DNA of 47,931 nt from Rugamonas brunnea (lineage in GTDB: Bacteria > Pseudomonadota > Gammaproteobacteria > Burkholderiales > Burkholderiaceae_D): NCBI RefSeq assembly GCF_014042345.1, contig NZ_JACEZT010000025.1, positions 1 through 47,931 of the forward strand, given 5' to 3'. A model generated the notes under the pieces. The model was not told the origin of the DNA. It saw only the letters and a list, made by a program, of their open reading frames with translations, and searched no databases. The translations under genes and the position numbers were made by a program. Below, piece by piece: positions 33,578-42,500 of this stretch; position 1 is the first letter of the stretch; each line of letters begins with the position of its first letter.

Positions 33578-34309
33578 ATGGCTTACATGGTGATGCGCCG
33601 CTGCGGCGGCGACGGCGCGACGCCGTCGGGCGCGCCGTTGCCGGTGCCCGGCATCACGCTGCGCGACGGCGCCGATGCGGTGCGCCTGCTGCGCCGCAAC
33701 GGCCAGTGGCGGGTGGAAGCGGGCCCGTTCCCGCCGGCCGAACTGGTGGACGCGTTCGCGCTGCTGGAGGCGGCCTCGCTGCCGGAGGCCATCGCCCAGG
33801 TGCGGGCGTGGCCGGGCGGTGACGACGCGACCGTCTACGAGCTGCGCGAAGCCGGCTGCGCCGGCGGTTGCGCGGGCTTCGACGAGCGCGGCACGGTGGG
33901 CGGCAACGTGCCGCGCCGCGATCCGGCGCTGACCCGTTATGTGTTCTTCATCCGCGCCGATGATGTGCTGGAGCAGGACCTGGTGCCGCCGCCCGAGGTC
34001 ATCGCCGCGATGAACCGGCACAACGAGCAGGGTGTGCGCGACGGCGTGCTGCTGGCCGGCGAGGGTTTGAAGTCCAGCGCACGCGGCGCGCGGGTGCGGC
34101 TGGCCGCCGGCGCCAGCACGGTGGTCGACGGCCCGTTCACGGAAGTGAAGGAGCTGATCGCCGGCTACTGGATGCTGCAGGCCGGCTCGCCGGAGGCGGC
34201 GCTCGATTGCATGCGCCGCTATCCCTACCCTGGCGACGGCGACGTGACGCTGGAAATGCACCGGGTGCGCGAGCCAGCGGCGGCGCCGGGCGGGCCGCCG
34301 GAGCGCTGA
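33578..34309 (+). CDS. Two-domain DGPF protein with a degenerate N-terminal copy
   Basis: A 243-residue protein. The C-terminal 130 residues are a normal YciI/DGPF domain (MNRHNEQGVRDGVLLAGEGLKSSARGARV, VVDGPFTEVKELIAGYWMLQ). The first 90 residues look like the second half of another DGPF domain, RVEAGPFPPAELVDAFALLEAASLPEAI, where EAGPF stands for DGPF and the rest aligns in length and pattern. The gene is thus probably an internal duplication and partial decay. A Cys-rich link (AGCAGGCAGF) joins them. The stop overlaps the next ATG by one base. Confidence 0.8.
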   Translation: MAYMVMRRCGGDGATPSGAPLPVPGITLRDGADAVRLLRRNGQWRVEAGPFPPAELVDAFALLEAASLPEAIAQVRAWPGGDDATVYELREAGCAGGCAGFDERGTVGGNVPRRDPALTRYVFFIRADDVLEQDLVPPPEVIAAMNRHNEQGVRDGVLLAGEGLKSSARGARVRLAAGASTVVDGPFTEVKELIAGYWMLQAGSPEAALDCMRRYPYPGDGDVTLEMHRVREPAAAPGGPPER

Positions 34310-35592
34310 TGACGGCGGCGGTGGCGCGGGTGGTGGAGGCGGTGTGGCGGATCGAATCGGCCCGCATCATCGCCGCCGTCGCCCGCATGCTGCGCGATGT
34401 GGGCACGGCCGAGGAGCTGGCCCAGGATGCCCTGGTGAGCGCGCTGGAACGGTGGCCCGAAACGGGGATCCCCGACAATCCGGCCGCGTGGCTGATGACG
34501 GTGGCCAGGCACCGCGCGCTGGACGTGCTGCGCCAGCGCCAGCTGCATCAGACCAAACAAAACCAGATCAGCTACGAAATCGAAGGCGTGCTGCAGGACG
34601 CCGCGCCCGACTTGGAGGCGGACGTGGCGCGTGCGCTGGAGGACGATATCGGCGACGACGTGCTGCGGCTGGTGTTCGTGGCCTGCCATCCGGTGCTGCC
34701 CATGGATGGCCGGGTGGCGCTCACGCTGCGCATGCTCGGTGGCCTGGGCACGGGCGAGATAGCGCGTGCTTTCCTGGTGCCCGAGGCGACGGTGGCGCAG
34801 CGCATCGTGCGCGCCAAGCGCACGTTGGCCGAGGCGCGCGTGCCGTTCGAGGTGCCGCGCGCGCACGAACTGGTGGCGCGGCTGGCGGCCGTGCTGCAAG
34901 TGCTCTACCTGATCTACAACGAAGGCTACACGGCCAGCGCCGGCGCCGACTGGATGCGGCCGGCCCTGTGCGACGAGGCGCTGCGGCTGGGCCGCATCCT
35001 GGCCGAACTGGTGCCGCGTGAGGCGGAAGTGCACGGGCTGGTGGCGCTGATGGAAATCCAGTCCTCGCGCGCCCGCGCCCGGGTGGGGCCGGACGGCGCG
35101 CCCGTGCTGCTGCTGGAACAGGATCGCGCGCGCTGGGACCAGTTGCTGATCCGGCGCGGGCTGGCGGCGCTGGAGCGGGCCGGCGCCACCGGGCAGGGAT
35201 TGGGGCCGTACGGCGTACAGGCCGCCATCGCCGCCTGCCACGCGCGGGCGCGCACGGCGGCCGATACGGATTGGGGCCGCATCGCCGCGTTGTACGACGC
35301 GCTGTCGCAACTGGCGCCGTCGCCGGTCGTGGAGCTGAACCGGGCGGTGGCGCTGAGCATGGCGTTCGGGCCGGCGCTGGGGCTGGAGGTGGTCGATGGT
35401 CTGCTCGACGAACCGGCGCTGCGCCACTACCACCTGCTGCCCAGCGTGCGCGGCGATCTGCTGGGCAAGCTGGGGCGCCATGCCGAAGCACGCGAGGAAT
35501 TCGAGCGGGCCGCCGCGCTGGCGCAGAATACGCGCGAACGCGATCTGCTGCTGGCGCGGGCCGCTGCGGCCGGCGCCGCGTCGCTGCGTTGA
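34309..35592 (+). CDS. ECF42-type RNA polymerase sigma factor
   Basis: A 427-residue ECF sigma factor. Sigma-2 (about 10-80; AEELAQDALVSALERWP, NPAAWLMTVARHRALDVLRQR) and sigma-4 (about 125-180; LRMLGGLGTGEIARAFLVPEATVAQRIVRAKRTL) are followed by a 230-residue extension with a conserved LYLIYNEGYTASAG and a TPR-like C-terminus, the hallmark of ECF42 (DUF6596). ECF42 has no separate anti-sigma factor in its vicinity; the extension is thought to control it. The start ATG overlaps the preceding TGA. The DGPF genes and the promoter at 32537 match the known genomic context of ECF42. The frame is open to 34207 without a better start. Confidence 0.92.
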   Translation: MTAAVARVVEAVWRIESARIIAAVARMLRDVGTAEELAQDALVSALERWPETGIPDNPAAWLMTVARHRALDVLRQRQLHQTKQNQISYEIEGVLQDAAPDLEADVARALEDDIGDDVLRLVFVACHPVLPMDGRVALTLRMLGGLGTGEIARAFLVPEATVAQRIVRAKRTLAEARVPFEVPRAHELVARLAAVLQVLYLIYNEGYTASAGADWMRPALCDEALRLGRILAELVPREAEVHGLVALMEIQSSRARARVGPDGAPVLLLEQDRARWDQLLIRRGLAALERAGATGQGLGPYGVQAAIAACHARARTAADTDWGRIAALYDALSQLAPSPVVELNRAVALSMAFGPALGLEVVDGLLDEPALRHYHLLPSVRGDLLGKLGRHAEAREEFERAAALAQNTRERDLLLARAAAAGAASLR

Positions 35593-35780
35593 TTGTGCCG
35601 CCGTTGGGACGCGCGCGGCGTGGGCCGGGACGCGGGAGAGGGCAGGGGCGTGCACGGGCTGCAAGCGCGGCAATGGCGGCAATGGCGGGCGGCAGGTGAG
35701 GGCGGCAAGTGCGGCAAGGGCGTGCAACGGCGTTCAAGGGCGGTAACGGCGCGCCAGAATGTGCGCCTGACAGCGACCTC
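35593..35780. repeat. GGCAA-rich gene-free stretch after the sigma factor
   Basis: Between two convergent genes lie 188 bases with irregular repeats of GGCAA/GGCGG (for example 35672-35735), without an open frame that looks coded. No terminator hairpin with a T run is seen. The repeats are imperfect and may be simple slippage. Confidence 0.4.
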
Positions 35781-36659
35781 TTAGGCTAATGTGCGGCGCG
35801 CTAGGTCGGCCAGCATATCGGCGGCGGGGTGGCCGGGCGCCGTCACCAGGCCCAGCCCTGCCGCCAGTTCCTCGCCCTCGGCCAGCTTTCGGTATGCCAC
35901 CCCGCGCCGGCGCAAGGCCGCGAACGAGGCGGGCAGCAGGGCAATGCCTTTGCCGGCCGCCACGTCGCTGAGCAGCACGTGGTGGTCGTGCGGCTCGCGC
36001 ACGAACGGCGGTGCGAACTGGTGGCGTTTGAACACGGCGTGGCAGTGGTCGAAGAAGGCGGGCTGGCGCGCTCGCTCGAACCAGTACACGGGCTCGCTGG
36101 CCAGATCCGCCAGCGTCACGCTGCGGCGCCGCGCCAGCGGGTGGGCGCTGGACAGGGCGGCCAGCATTGGCTGCCGTCCCAGCGTCAGCACGGCCAGTTC
36201 GCGGGTGGCCGTGGGCAGCGCGATCACGGCCGCGTCCAGCCGGCCGGCGCGCACGCCGGCCACCAGTTGCGGCGAGGTGGCGAACACTGGATCCAGCGGC
36301 CCGCCCTGCGCGGCCGCAAGTGCCTCCGTGAACGGCCGGAACAGGTCCGCTTCCATCGATGATGTCAGGCCCAGCCGCACCCGCATGGGGGCGGGATGGT
36401 CGCGCATGGCCAGTTCGGCCGCGTCCAGCATGGCCAGGATGCGCTGGGCCATGGGCAGCAACTGGCGGCCGGCCGGGGTGAGGGTCACGTGCCGGGTGTC
36501 GCGCTCGAACAGTTGCGTGGCCAGCCGCGATTCCAGTTGGCGGATGGCGCGGCTCAGTGGCGGCTGGGTCATGTGCAGTTGCTCGGCCGCCTGGCGGAAG
36601 TTCAGGCAGGTGGCGACGGCGACGAACACTTCCAGGGCATGGCTGTCGAGTTTTCTCAT
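35781..36659 (-). CDS. LysR-family transcriptional regulator
   Basis: A 292-residue regulator with the N-terminal winged helix (SHALEVFVAVATCLNFRQAAEQLHMTQPPLSRAIRQLESRLATQLFERD), which fits the BenM/CatM branch, and a substrate-binding domain to the end. I chose the ATG at 36659, with GGAA six bases upstream; an ATG at 36680 would add seven residues, and the frame stays open far beyond. The divergent aldo/keto reductase begins 111 bases away, and the operator at 36681-36699 is shared, so the reductase is the likely target. Confidence 0.88.
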   Translation of the reverse strand: MRKLDSHALEVFVAVATCLNFRQAAEQLHMTQPPLSRAIRQLESRLATQLFERDTRHVTLTPAGRQLLPMAQRILAMLDAAELAMRDHPAPMRVRLGLTSSMEADLFRPFTEALAAAQGGPLDPVFATSPQLVAGVRAGRLDAAVIALPTATRELAVLTLGRQPMLAALSSAHPLARRRSVTLADLASEPVYWFERARQPAFFDHCHAVFKRHQFAPPFVREPHDHHVLLSDVAAGKGIALLPASFAALRRRGVAYRKLAEGEELAAGLGLVTAPGHPAADMLADLARRTLA

Positions 36660-36680
36660 GTCGGTTTCCGGTCTCGGCAT

Positions 36681-36699
36681 TGATACCCAAAAGGTATCA
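36681..36699. promoter_or_regulatory. LysR box between the regulator and the aldo/keto reductase
   Basis: TGATACC and GGTATCA are perfect inverted arms around CAAAA, and the core TACCCAAAAGGTA fits the T-N11-A LysR motif with dyad symmetry. It lies just before the LysR start, where autorepression plus divergent activation is usual. Confidence 0.7.
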
Positions 36700-36770
36700 C
36701 TAATTTGGACATTCCTCCAGCCCGGGGCGGCGGCTAGACTGGCCTGCATCAACCACGGGAGGAGAGCGAC

Positions 36771-37748
36771 ATGCAACAACGTAAGATCGGTGAATTGACG
36801 GTATCGGCGCTGGGCCTGGGCTGCATGGGCATGTCCGAGTTCTACGGCGCCACGGACGACGCGCAGTCGCTGGCCACGCTGGAGGCGGCCTGGGAGGCCG
36901 GCGTGACGCTGTACGACACGGCCGACGCCTATGGCTTCGGCCACAACGAACAATTGCTGGGTCGCTTCCTGCGCGGCAAGCACGGGCGCGCCCATGTGGC
37001 CACCAAGTGCGGCCTGGTGCGCGCGCCGGGCCAGTACGCGCGCCGGATCGACAACTCGGCCGCCTACATCCGACAAGCCTGCGAGGCGTCGCTGGCGCGG
37101 CTGGGCGTCGAGCATATCGACCTTTACTATCTGCACCGGCTCGATCTGGCGCAGACGCCGCTGGAGGAATCGATGGGTGCGCTGGCCGAACTGGCGCGGG
37201 CCGGCAAGATCGGCGCCGTCGGCCTGTGCGAAGTGTCGGCCGCCACCTTGCGCCGCGCGGCGGCCCTGCATCCGGTGGCGGCCGTGCAGAGCGAGTACTC
37301 GCTGTGGACGCGCGACCCGGAGCAGGGCGTGCTGGATGCCTGCCGCGCTGTGGGGGCGGCGTTCTGCGCCTACAGCCCGCTGGGCCGGGGCTTCCTGACG
37401 GGCGCGTTCGCCGGCACGCATGACGGCGCCGATTTCCGCAGTTTCAATCCGCGCTTCGCCGCAGACAATCTGCGTAGCAACCAGCGCATCGTGGATTGCG
37501 TGCGGGAACTGGCGGCCGGCAAGGGCTGCACCCCGGCCCAGCTGGCGCTGGCCTGGCTGCTGGCGCAGGGCGACCACATTGTGCCCATACCCGGCACCAA
37601 GCGTATCGCCTACCTGCGCGACAACCTGGGCGCGCTGGACGTGCAACTGGATGCGGCGGACTGCGCCCGCATTGCGGCGGCATTGCCGCCTGGCATAGCC
37701 AGCGGGGCGCGTTACAGCGAGGCCGGCATGGCCGGGCTGGATGCCTGA
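36771..37748 (+). CDS. Aldo/keto reductase
   Basis: A 325-residue TIM-barrel NADPH-dependent reductase. The catalytic Asp and Tyr occur in YDTADAYGFGHNEQLLG, Lys in VATKCGLV, and His in YYLHRLD. The coenzyme region has PIPGTKRIAYLRDN. The best relatives I recall are AKR11/AKR13-type enzymes acting on aldehydes and xenobiotics. GGAGG is present before the ATG. The LysR regulator on the other side probably controls it; the substrate is unknown. Confidence 0.9.
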   Translation: MQQRKIGELTVSALGLGCMGMSEFYGATDDAQSLATLEAAWEAGVTLYDTADAYGFGHNEQLLGRFLRGKHGRAHVATKCGLVRAPGQYARRIDNSAAYIRQACEASLARLGVEHIDLYYLHRLDLAQTPLEESMGALAELARAGKIGAVGLCEVSAATLRRAAALHPVAAVQSEYSLWTRDPEQGVLDACRAVGAAFCAYSPLGRGFLTGAFAGTHDGADFRSFNPRFAADNLRSNQRIVDCVRELAAGKGCTPAQLALAWLLAQGDHIVPIPGTKRIAYLRDNLGALDVQLDAADCARIAAALPPGIASGARYSEAGMAGLDA

Positions 37749-37905
37749 GTCCGGTGCTCGGCGTATTCCTAGCCACCCCGGTGATGATCTGATCCCACAC
37801 CGGGGTCGTATCCGATAGCGTGTCACAAGCGAGCCGTTTACCCTGTGGGCTGAACTTCGCCCCATGCAGGGCGCGGTCGGTCGCGGATCACACATCGGGG
37901 GGCGT

Positions 37906-38691
37906 ATGGGGCGCAGAAAAAGACGGGCCAGCGGCCAGGGTGATACCAGCGCCGCGCAAGGCGGGCCGCTGGCGCAGGTGCGCGAGCCAGCGTCCGATGG
38001 CGGCCTGTACCGGCCGAACCTGCGCTACCGGGTGCTGCGCTTTGCGGGGCCGGAAGCCCGTTATGCGACCGCGTTGCGGCTGGCCCGCGACACGCCCGGC
38101 GCCGGCATCATCCACGTCGACAGCATGGCCACGGCCGAACGCCTGTGCCGCCAGTTGCGCGACGCCGGCGACAGCGCCTGCAGTTACCACGGCAAGCTGC
38201 CCCCGGCCACGCGCCGCTTGCGGCTGCACCAGTTCCGCCAGGGCGCGCGGCGCGTGATGGTGGCCACGCCGGCCTTTGGCGGCGGCATGGACCGCCGCGA
38301 TATCCGCTTCGTGATCCACCTGCGCGTGCCCGCCACCTTGCAAGCCTATTACCGCGATTCGTGCCGGGCCGGCCGTGACGGGCTGCCGGCGCAGTGCACG
38401 CTGCTGGCGCCGCCGCAGGGCGGCCTGGGCGAGGCCGCGTCGCTGGCCGCCTATCTGCGCGGGGGCGCCTGCCGCTGGCGGCTGCTGCTGGCCGGCTTGG
38501 GCGCGGACGGCGACGAGTGGGATGGCTGCGGCCAATGCGACCATTGCGGCGGCGGCGCACCGGCGCCGGTGCCGGTCCACCCGCGACTGGATCTGGCTGC
38601 GCTGCTGACGGTGGCGGGGGAGCGCGTGCTGTTCGAATTTACCGACGACAGCAGCAAGACTTTCATGGCGGAATTTGTGCAGGCGCGCTGA
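37906..38691 (+). CDS. Freestanding C-terminal half of a RecQ-like helicase
   Basis: A 261-residue protein matching the second RecA domain and zinc domain of RecQ: RPNLRYRVLRF, then GAGIIHVDSMATAERLCRQLRDAG, SYHGKLPPATRRLRLHQF, VATPAFGGGMDRRDIRFVIHL, and YYRDSCRAGRDGLPAQCTLL in place of the motif VI YYQETGRAGRDG. Zinc cysteines are complete (C-x18-C-x2-C-x2-C). The first RecA domain with Walker A and DEAH is missing, and 157 bases separate it from the preceding gene, so it cannot be a simple recent frameshift. An ATP-independent DNA-binding role is possible. The start follows a run of G at 37898-37903; an ATG at 37864 is an alternative. Confidence 0.75.
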   Translation: MGRRKRRASGQGDTSAAQGGPLAQVREPASDGGLYRPNLRYRVLRFAGPEARYATALRLARDTPGAGIIHVDSMATAERLCRQLRDAGDSACSYHGKLPPATRRLRLHQFRQGARRVMVATPAFGGGMDRRDIRFVIHLRVPATLQAYYRDSCRAGRDGLPAQCTLLAPPQGGLGEAASLAAYLRGGACRWRLLLAGLGADGDEWDGCGQCDHCGGGAPAPVPVHPRLDLAALLTVAGERVLFEFTDDSSKTFMAEFVQAR

Positions 38692-38906
38692 GGCTAAGAG
38701 ATGCTCTCGACAACACAGATACCGGCCGCCGGATTTCTCCTACATTCACACTTGAGCATGTCCTATGCCCGCCCGCTGGGCCTTGCACTACCATGAATGC
38801 TCCTCTCACCGGCCGCCGGGCCAGCCAGTCACAGCGCAGGCCCGGTCTCCGTGGGGAGGTTGGATTTCCACTCATCTGAAAGGATGCACGACATCAGGAG
38901 AAGATT

Positions 38907-39269
38907 ATGGCCACCTCAAATCAGGATAACCCAGGCAGCAAACAAGGCAGTCAGGGCGGTAGCAAACAAAGCGATACCAGCAAGCGTGGTTTCGCCTCGA
39001 TGGACCCGGATCAGCAGCGCGAAATCGCCAGCGAAGGCGGTCGGGCGGCCCATGAAAAAGGCACGGCACACGAATTCACCTCGGAAGAGGCACGCCGGGC
39101 TGGCAGCATGAGCCACAAGAATGACCAGGGCAGCAAGCAAAGCAGCACCACCGGCAGCGGCTCGCGCAGCGGCACCAGCGGCAGCAGCAACCAGGGCTCG
39201 CGCGACGAGAACGAGCGCAACGAGCGTAGCGGCAGCCGTAGTGGCGGCAGCACCGGCAGCAAGACCTGA
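38907..39269 (+). CDS. KGG-motif stress-related hydrophilic protein
   Basis: A 120-residue, very hydrophilic protein without signal or membrane segment. Residues 26-66 hold the KGG/con-10-like repeats (KRGFASMDPDQQREIASEGGRAAHEKG and AHEFTSEEARRAG). The ends are rich in Ser, Gly, Gln, Asn and Arg and likely disordered. Such proteins (GsiB, YciG type) accumulate in stress and stationary phase and may protect against dehydration. AGGAGAAG gives a strong ribosome site. It stands alone, with a terminator downstream; the 215 bases upstream hold no other gene that I trust. Confidence 0.85.
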   Translation: MATSNQDNPGSKQGSQGGSKQSDTSKRGFASMDPDQQREIASEGGRAAHEKGTAHEFTSEEARRAGSMSHKNDQGSKQSSTTGSGSRSGTSGSSNQGSRDENERNERSGSRSGGSTGSKT

Positions 39270-39308
39270 GCCGTCCACGGGCCGGCTGAACGCTGACCCG
39301 GCCTAGTG

Positions 39309-39349
39309 AAAAAAAGGAATCCGCAAGCGTGCTTGTGGATTCCTTTTTT
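39309..39349. terminator. Bidirectional intrinsic terminator
   Basis: Arms GGAATCCGCAAGC (39316-39328) and GCTTGTGGATTCC (39331-39343), one G-T pair, are flanked by As on the left and six Ts on the right (39344-39349). It ends the KGG transcript and can act in both directions. Confidence 0.9.
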
Positions 39350-39515
39350 GCATGCCGGCCTGCTTGTGCGCTTGCTTGTTTGCGGGCTCGGCGCGGCGAC
39401 GGCGGCGCCAGTGAGATTGTGTGTATTTCCTTGCCGCCTCACGGCCTATAGTGCAAGGAGGGGCACCTCCACCGCCAGGCCGGTCGCGCGTGCCGCCGCG
39501 CCGAGGGAGTATGCC

Positions 39516-42500
39516 ATGCCGCCTGTAGCCTCCGCCGCGCCGCCAGACGAGTTGCGGCAGAACCTGATCCGCAAGCTCGATAGCCTCGGCTATGGCGCCA
39601 GCGACGATTTCGCGCAGGCAATGGCGCGCTTTCGCCGCGATGAACATCTGCAACAGACCGACGATCCGTGGCCGCGCCTGAACGCGCGCGCCGGCACCGT
39701 GTTCAGCGAAGTGTTCCAGTTCGAGCTTGATGCGCGGGACGGCGACCTTGGCGGCGCGCGTCCGGCCCGGCTGTCCGAGGTCTACCGGCGCGCCCAGCGC
39801 CGCAAGCTGGCCGGGTTGGCCTTTTCCGGCGGCGGCATCCGCAGCGCCACCTTCAACCTGGGCGTGCTGCAGGCGCTGGCCGAGCTGCGGTTGCTGCGCG
39901 ACTTTGATTACCTGTCCACCGTTTCCGGCGGCGGCTACATCGGCGGCTGGCTGTCGCGCTGGATCAAGGAGCTGGGCGGCAACGTGGCGGCCGTGGAGGA
40001 GGCGCTGGCGCCGTCCGGCGCCGCTGTCGCCGGCGCACCACCGGGCGCGCCCGGCGCACCCGGCGCACCCCGCAGCGAACCGATCCCGGTGCAGTTCCTG
40101 CGCCAGTACAGCCACTACCTGACGCCGTCCAGCGGCATGTTCAGCGCCGACACCTGGACCCTGATCTGCACCTACGCGCGCAACACGCTGCTCAACCTGG
40201 GTCTGCTGACGGCGTGGCTGGCGGCCCTGTTCCTGCTGCCGCGCCTGTTGACGGCCGTGGTGGCGCACGAGATGGTGGCGCCGGGCCGCACGACGGCGCC
40301 GTGCGCCGTCGGCCTGTTCCTGCTGGCCGTGTATTTCATGGCGCTCAGCATTTCGCGCAAGGGCCGGCCGCCGCCGGGCAGCTGGCTGCCGCAGAATCAG
40401 GGCGATGTGCTGATCTGCATCTGCCTGCCACTGATGGTGTCGGCCTTGCTGGGCAGCCTGGCCGTGTGGCAGTACCATGCGCGGCTGATCGCGTTCTGGG
40501 ACGACTTGCCGGCCGGGCTGGCGCATACGCCTTACACCTGGCTGCTGTTGCCCGGCGTGGTGTATTTCCTGGTGTGGGTGGCCGGCTGGGGCACGGCCCA
40601 ATGGCTGAACTACCGGGCCGCGCAGCTGGAACCCTACGGCGAGACGGAACCGGTGGCCAAGGTGCTGCTGGAAGGACTGGGCCACCTGCTGTGCGCCATC
40701 GGTGCGCTGGGCGTGGCCACCATGCTGCTGCTGAAGACGCTGTCGATGGCGCATCGGGCCGGGCCGTTGCCGGTGGACGCCGTGCAACTGACCAGCCTGG
40801 GCCTGCCGCTGCTGCTGGCCCTGTTCGGCGTGACCATCACGCTGATGATAGGCCTGATCGGCCGCATGTACCGCGACCCCAGCCGCGAGTGGTGGGCACG
40901 CCAGGGCGCGTGGACCTTCATCTTCTGCCTGGCCTGGCTGGCCCTGTTCCTGTTCGCGTTCTACCTGCCGCCGCTGCTGGACTGGGGCTTCACCCAGTAT
41001 TGGCGCACCAGCAGCGCGGGCGCGGCGCTGACCACGCTGGTCACGCTGGTCGGGCTCAAGTCCAGCAGCGGCGGGGCCACGGGCAAGCCCGGCGCGCCCA
41101 CCCGGCTGGAACTGGTGGCCAAGGTGGCGCCGTATGCGTTCACGCTGGTGATCGTGGGCGTGCTGACCACGTGGCTGCAATACCTGGTGGCGCCGGCCCA
41201 GGTGCAGCGGGCCGCCAGCGCGCCGCTGTGGGCTTATTACAACGCCTATTTCGCCGCCACCACAGGCGCCGACGAAGGCCATGTGCTGGCGCTGCTGGCC
41301 ACCTTCACCGTGGTGGCGTTGGTGCTGGGCTGGCGGGTCGATATCAACAAGTTTTCGCTGTACATGATGTACCGCATGCGGCTGGTGCGCGCCTATTTCG
41401 GGGCCAGCAATCCGCGCCGCAGTCCCCATCCGTTCACCGGTTTCGACCCGGCCGACGATCCGCCGCTGCACACCTTGTTGCGCAAGGCCGACCCGGCCGC
41501 GCCGGCGCCGCTGCAACGGCCCTACCACCTGATCAACGCGGCGCTCAACATGGTCAACGGCCAGGAGCTGGCCTGGCAGACGCGCAAGGCGGCCGCGTTC
41601 TGCCTGTCGCCGGCCTATTGCGGCTACGACATGCCGGCCATGCCCTCGCCGGACCGGCGCACGCCGGGCGCGCACCGGGGCTGCTACCGGCCCAGCGCCG
41701 ACTATGCGGCGCGCCCGTCGCTATTCCGCGACGACGACGCCATCGTCAAGCTGGGTATGGCGGTGGCCGTGTCGGGCGCGGCGGCCAGCCCCAACATGGG
41801 CTATCACTCGTCGCCGCCGCTGACCTTCCTGATGACGCTGTTCAACCTGCGGCTGGGGCGCTGGTCGCCCAACCCCATCAAGGAAAAGCACTGGCAAAGC
41901 GCCTCGCCGCGCATCGGCCTGTTCAGCATCCTGGCCGAGCTGTTCGGCCTGACCGACACCAATGCCGATTTCCTCTACCTGTCCGACGGCGGCCATTTCG
42001 AGAACCTGGGGCTGTACGAGCTGGTGCGGCGGCGCTGCCGTCTGGTGGTGGCCGTGGACGCCAGCTGCGATGAGAAATTTGTGTTCGAGGACCTGGGCAA
42101 CGCGATTCGCAAGTGCTACACGGACCTGCACGTGCCCATCGTGCTCGACGCGCGCCGCATCGTGCCGCAGGCGGGCGGCGGGGCGCTGGGCGGCGCCAGC
42201 TTCGTGACGGGCCACATCCAGTACCGGGCTGCCGATGGCCGGGGCCAGGATGGGGTGCTCCTGTACATCAAGCCGGCCATCACGGGCGCCGAGAACGCGG
42301 ATGTGCTCAACTACAGCAAGACCCATCCCGAGTTTCCCCACCAGTCCACGGCCGACCAGTGGTTCGACGAGGACCAGTTCGAAAGCTACCGCACGCTCGG
42401 TTGCCAGATCGCGCGCGGCGCGCTGGCGGCAGCGGCCGAGGGCGCCGCCGTGCGCGATGCCGATGGCGCCGTGCTGGGGCACCGGATCGGCCGGCTGGCG

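Noticed and set aside
36660..37895. Extension of the LysR frame (to 704 residues) over the aldo/keto reductase
   Set aside because: The LysR domain starts at 36659 and the extension covers a convincing gene on the other strand.
38793..38879. 28-codon open frame before the KGG gene
   Set aside because: Short, no ribosome site, Arg-rich composition; probably chance.
39303..41675. 790-residue frame antisense to the patatin gene
   Set aside because: His/Gln/Arg-rich shadow; patatin motifs are clear on the plus strand.
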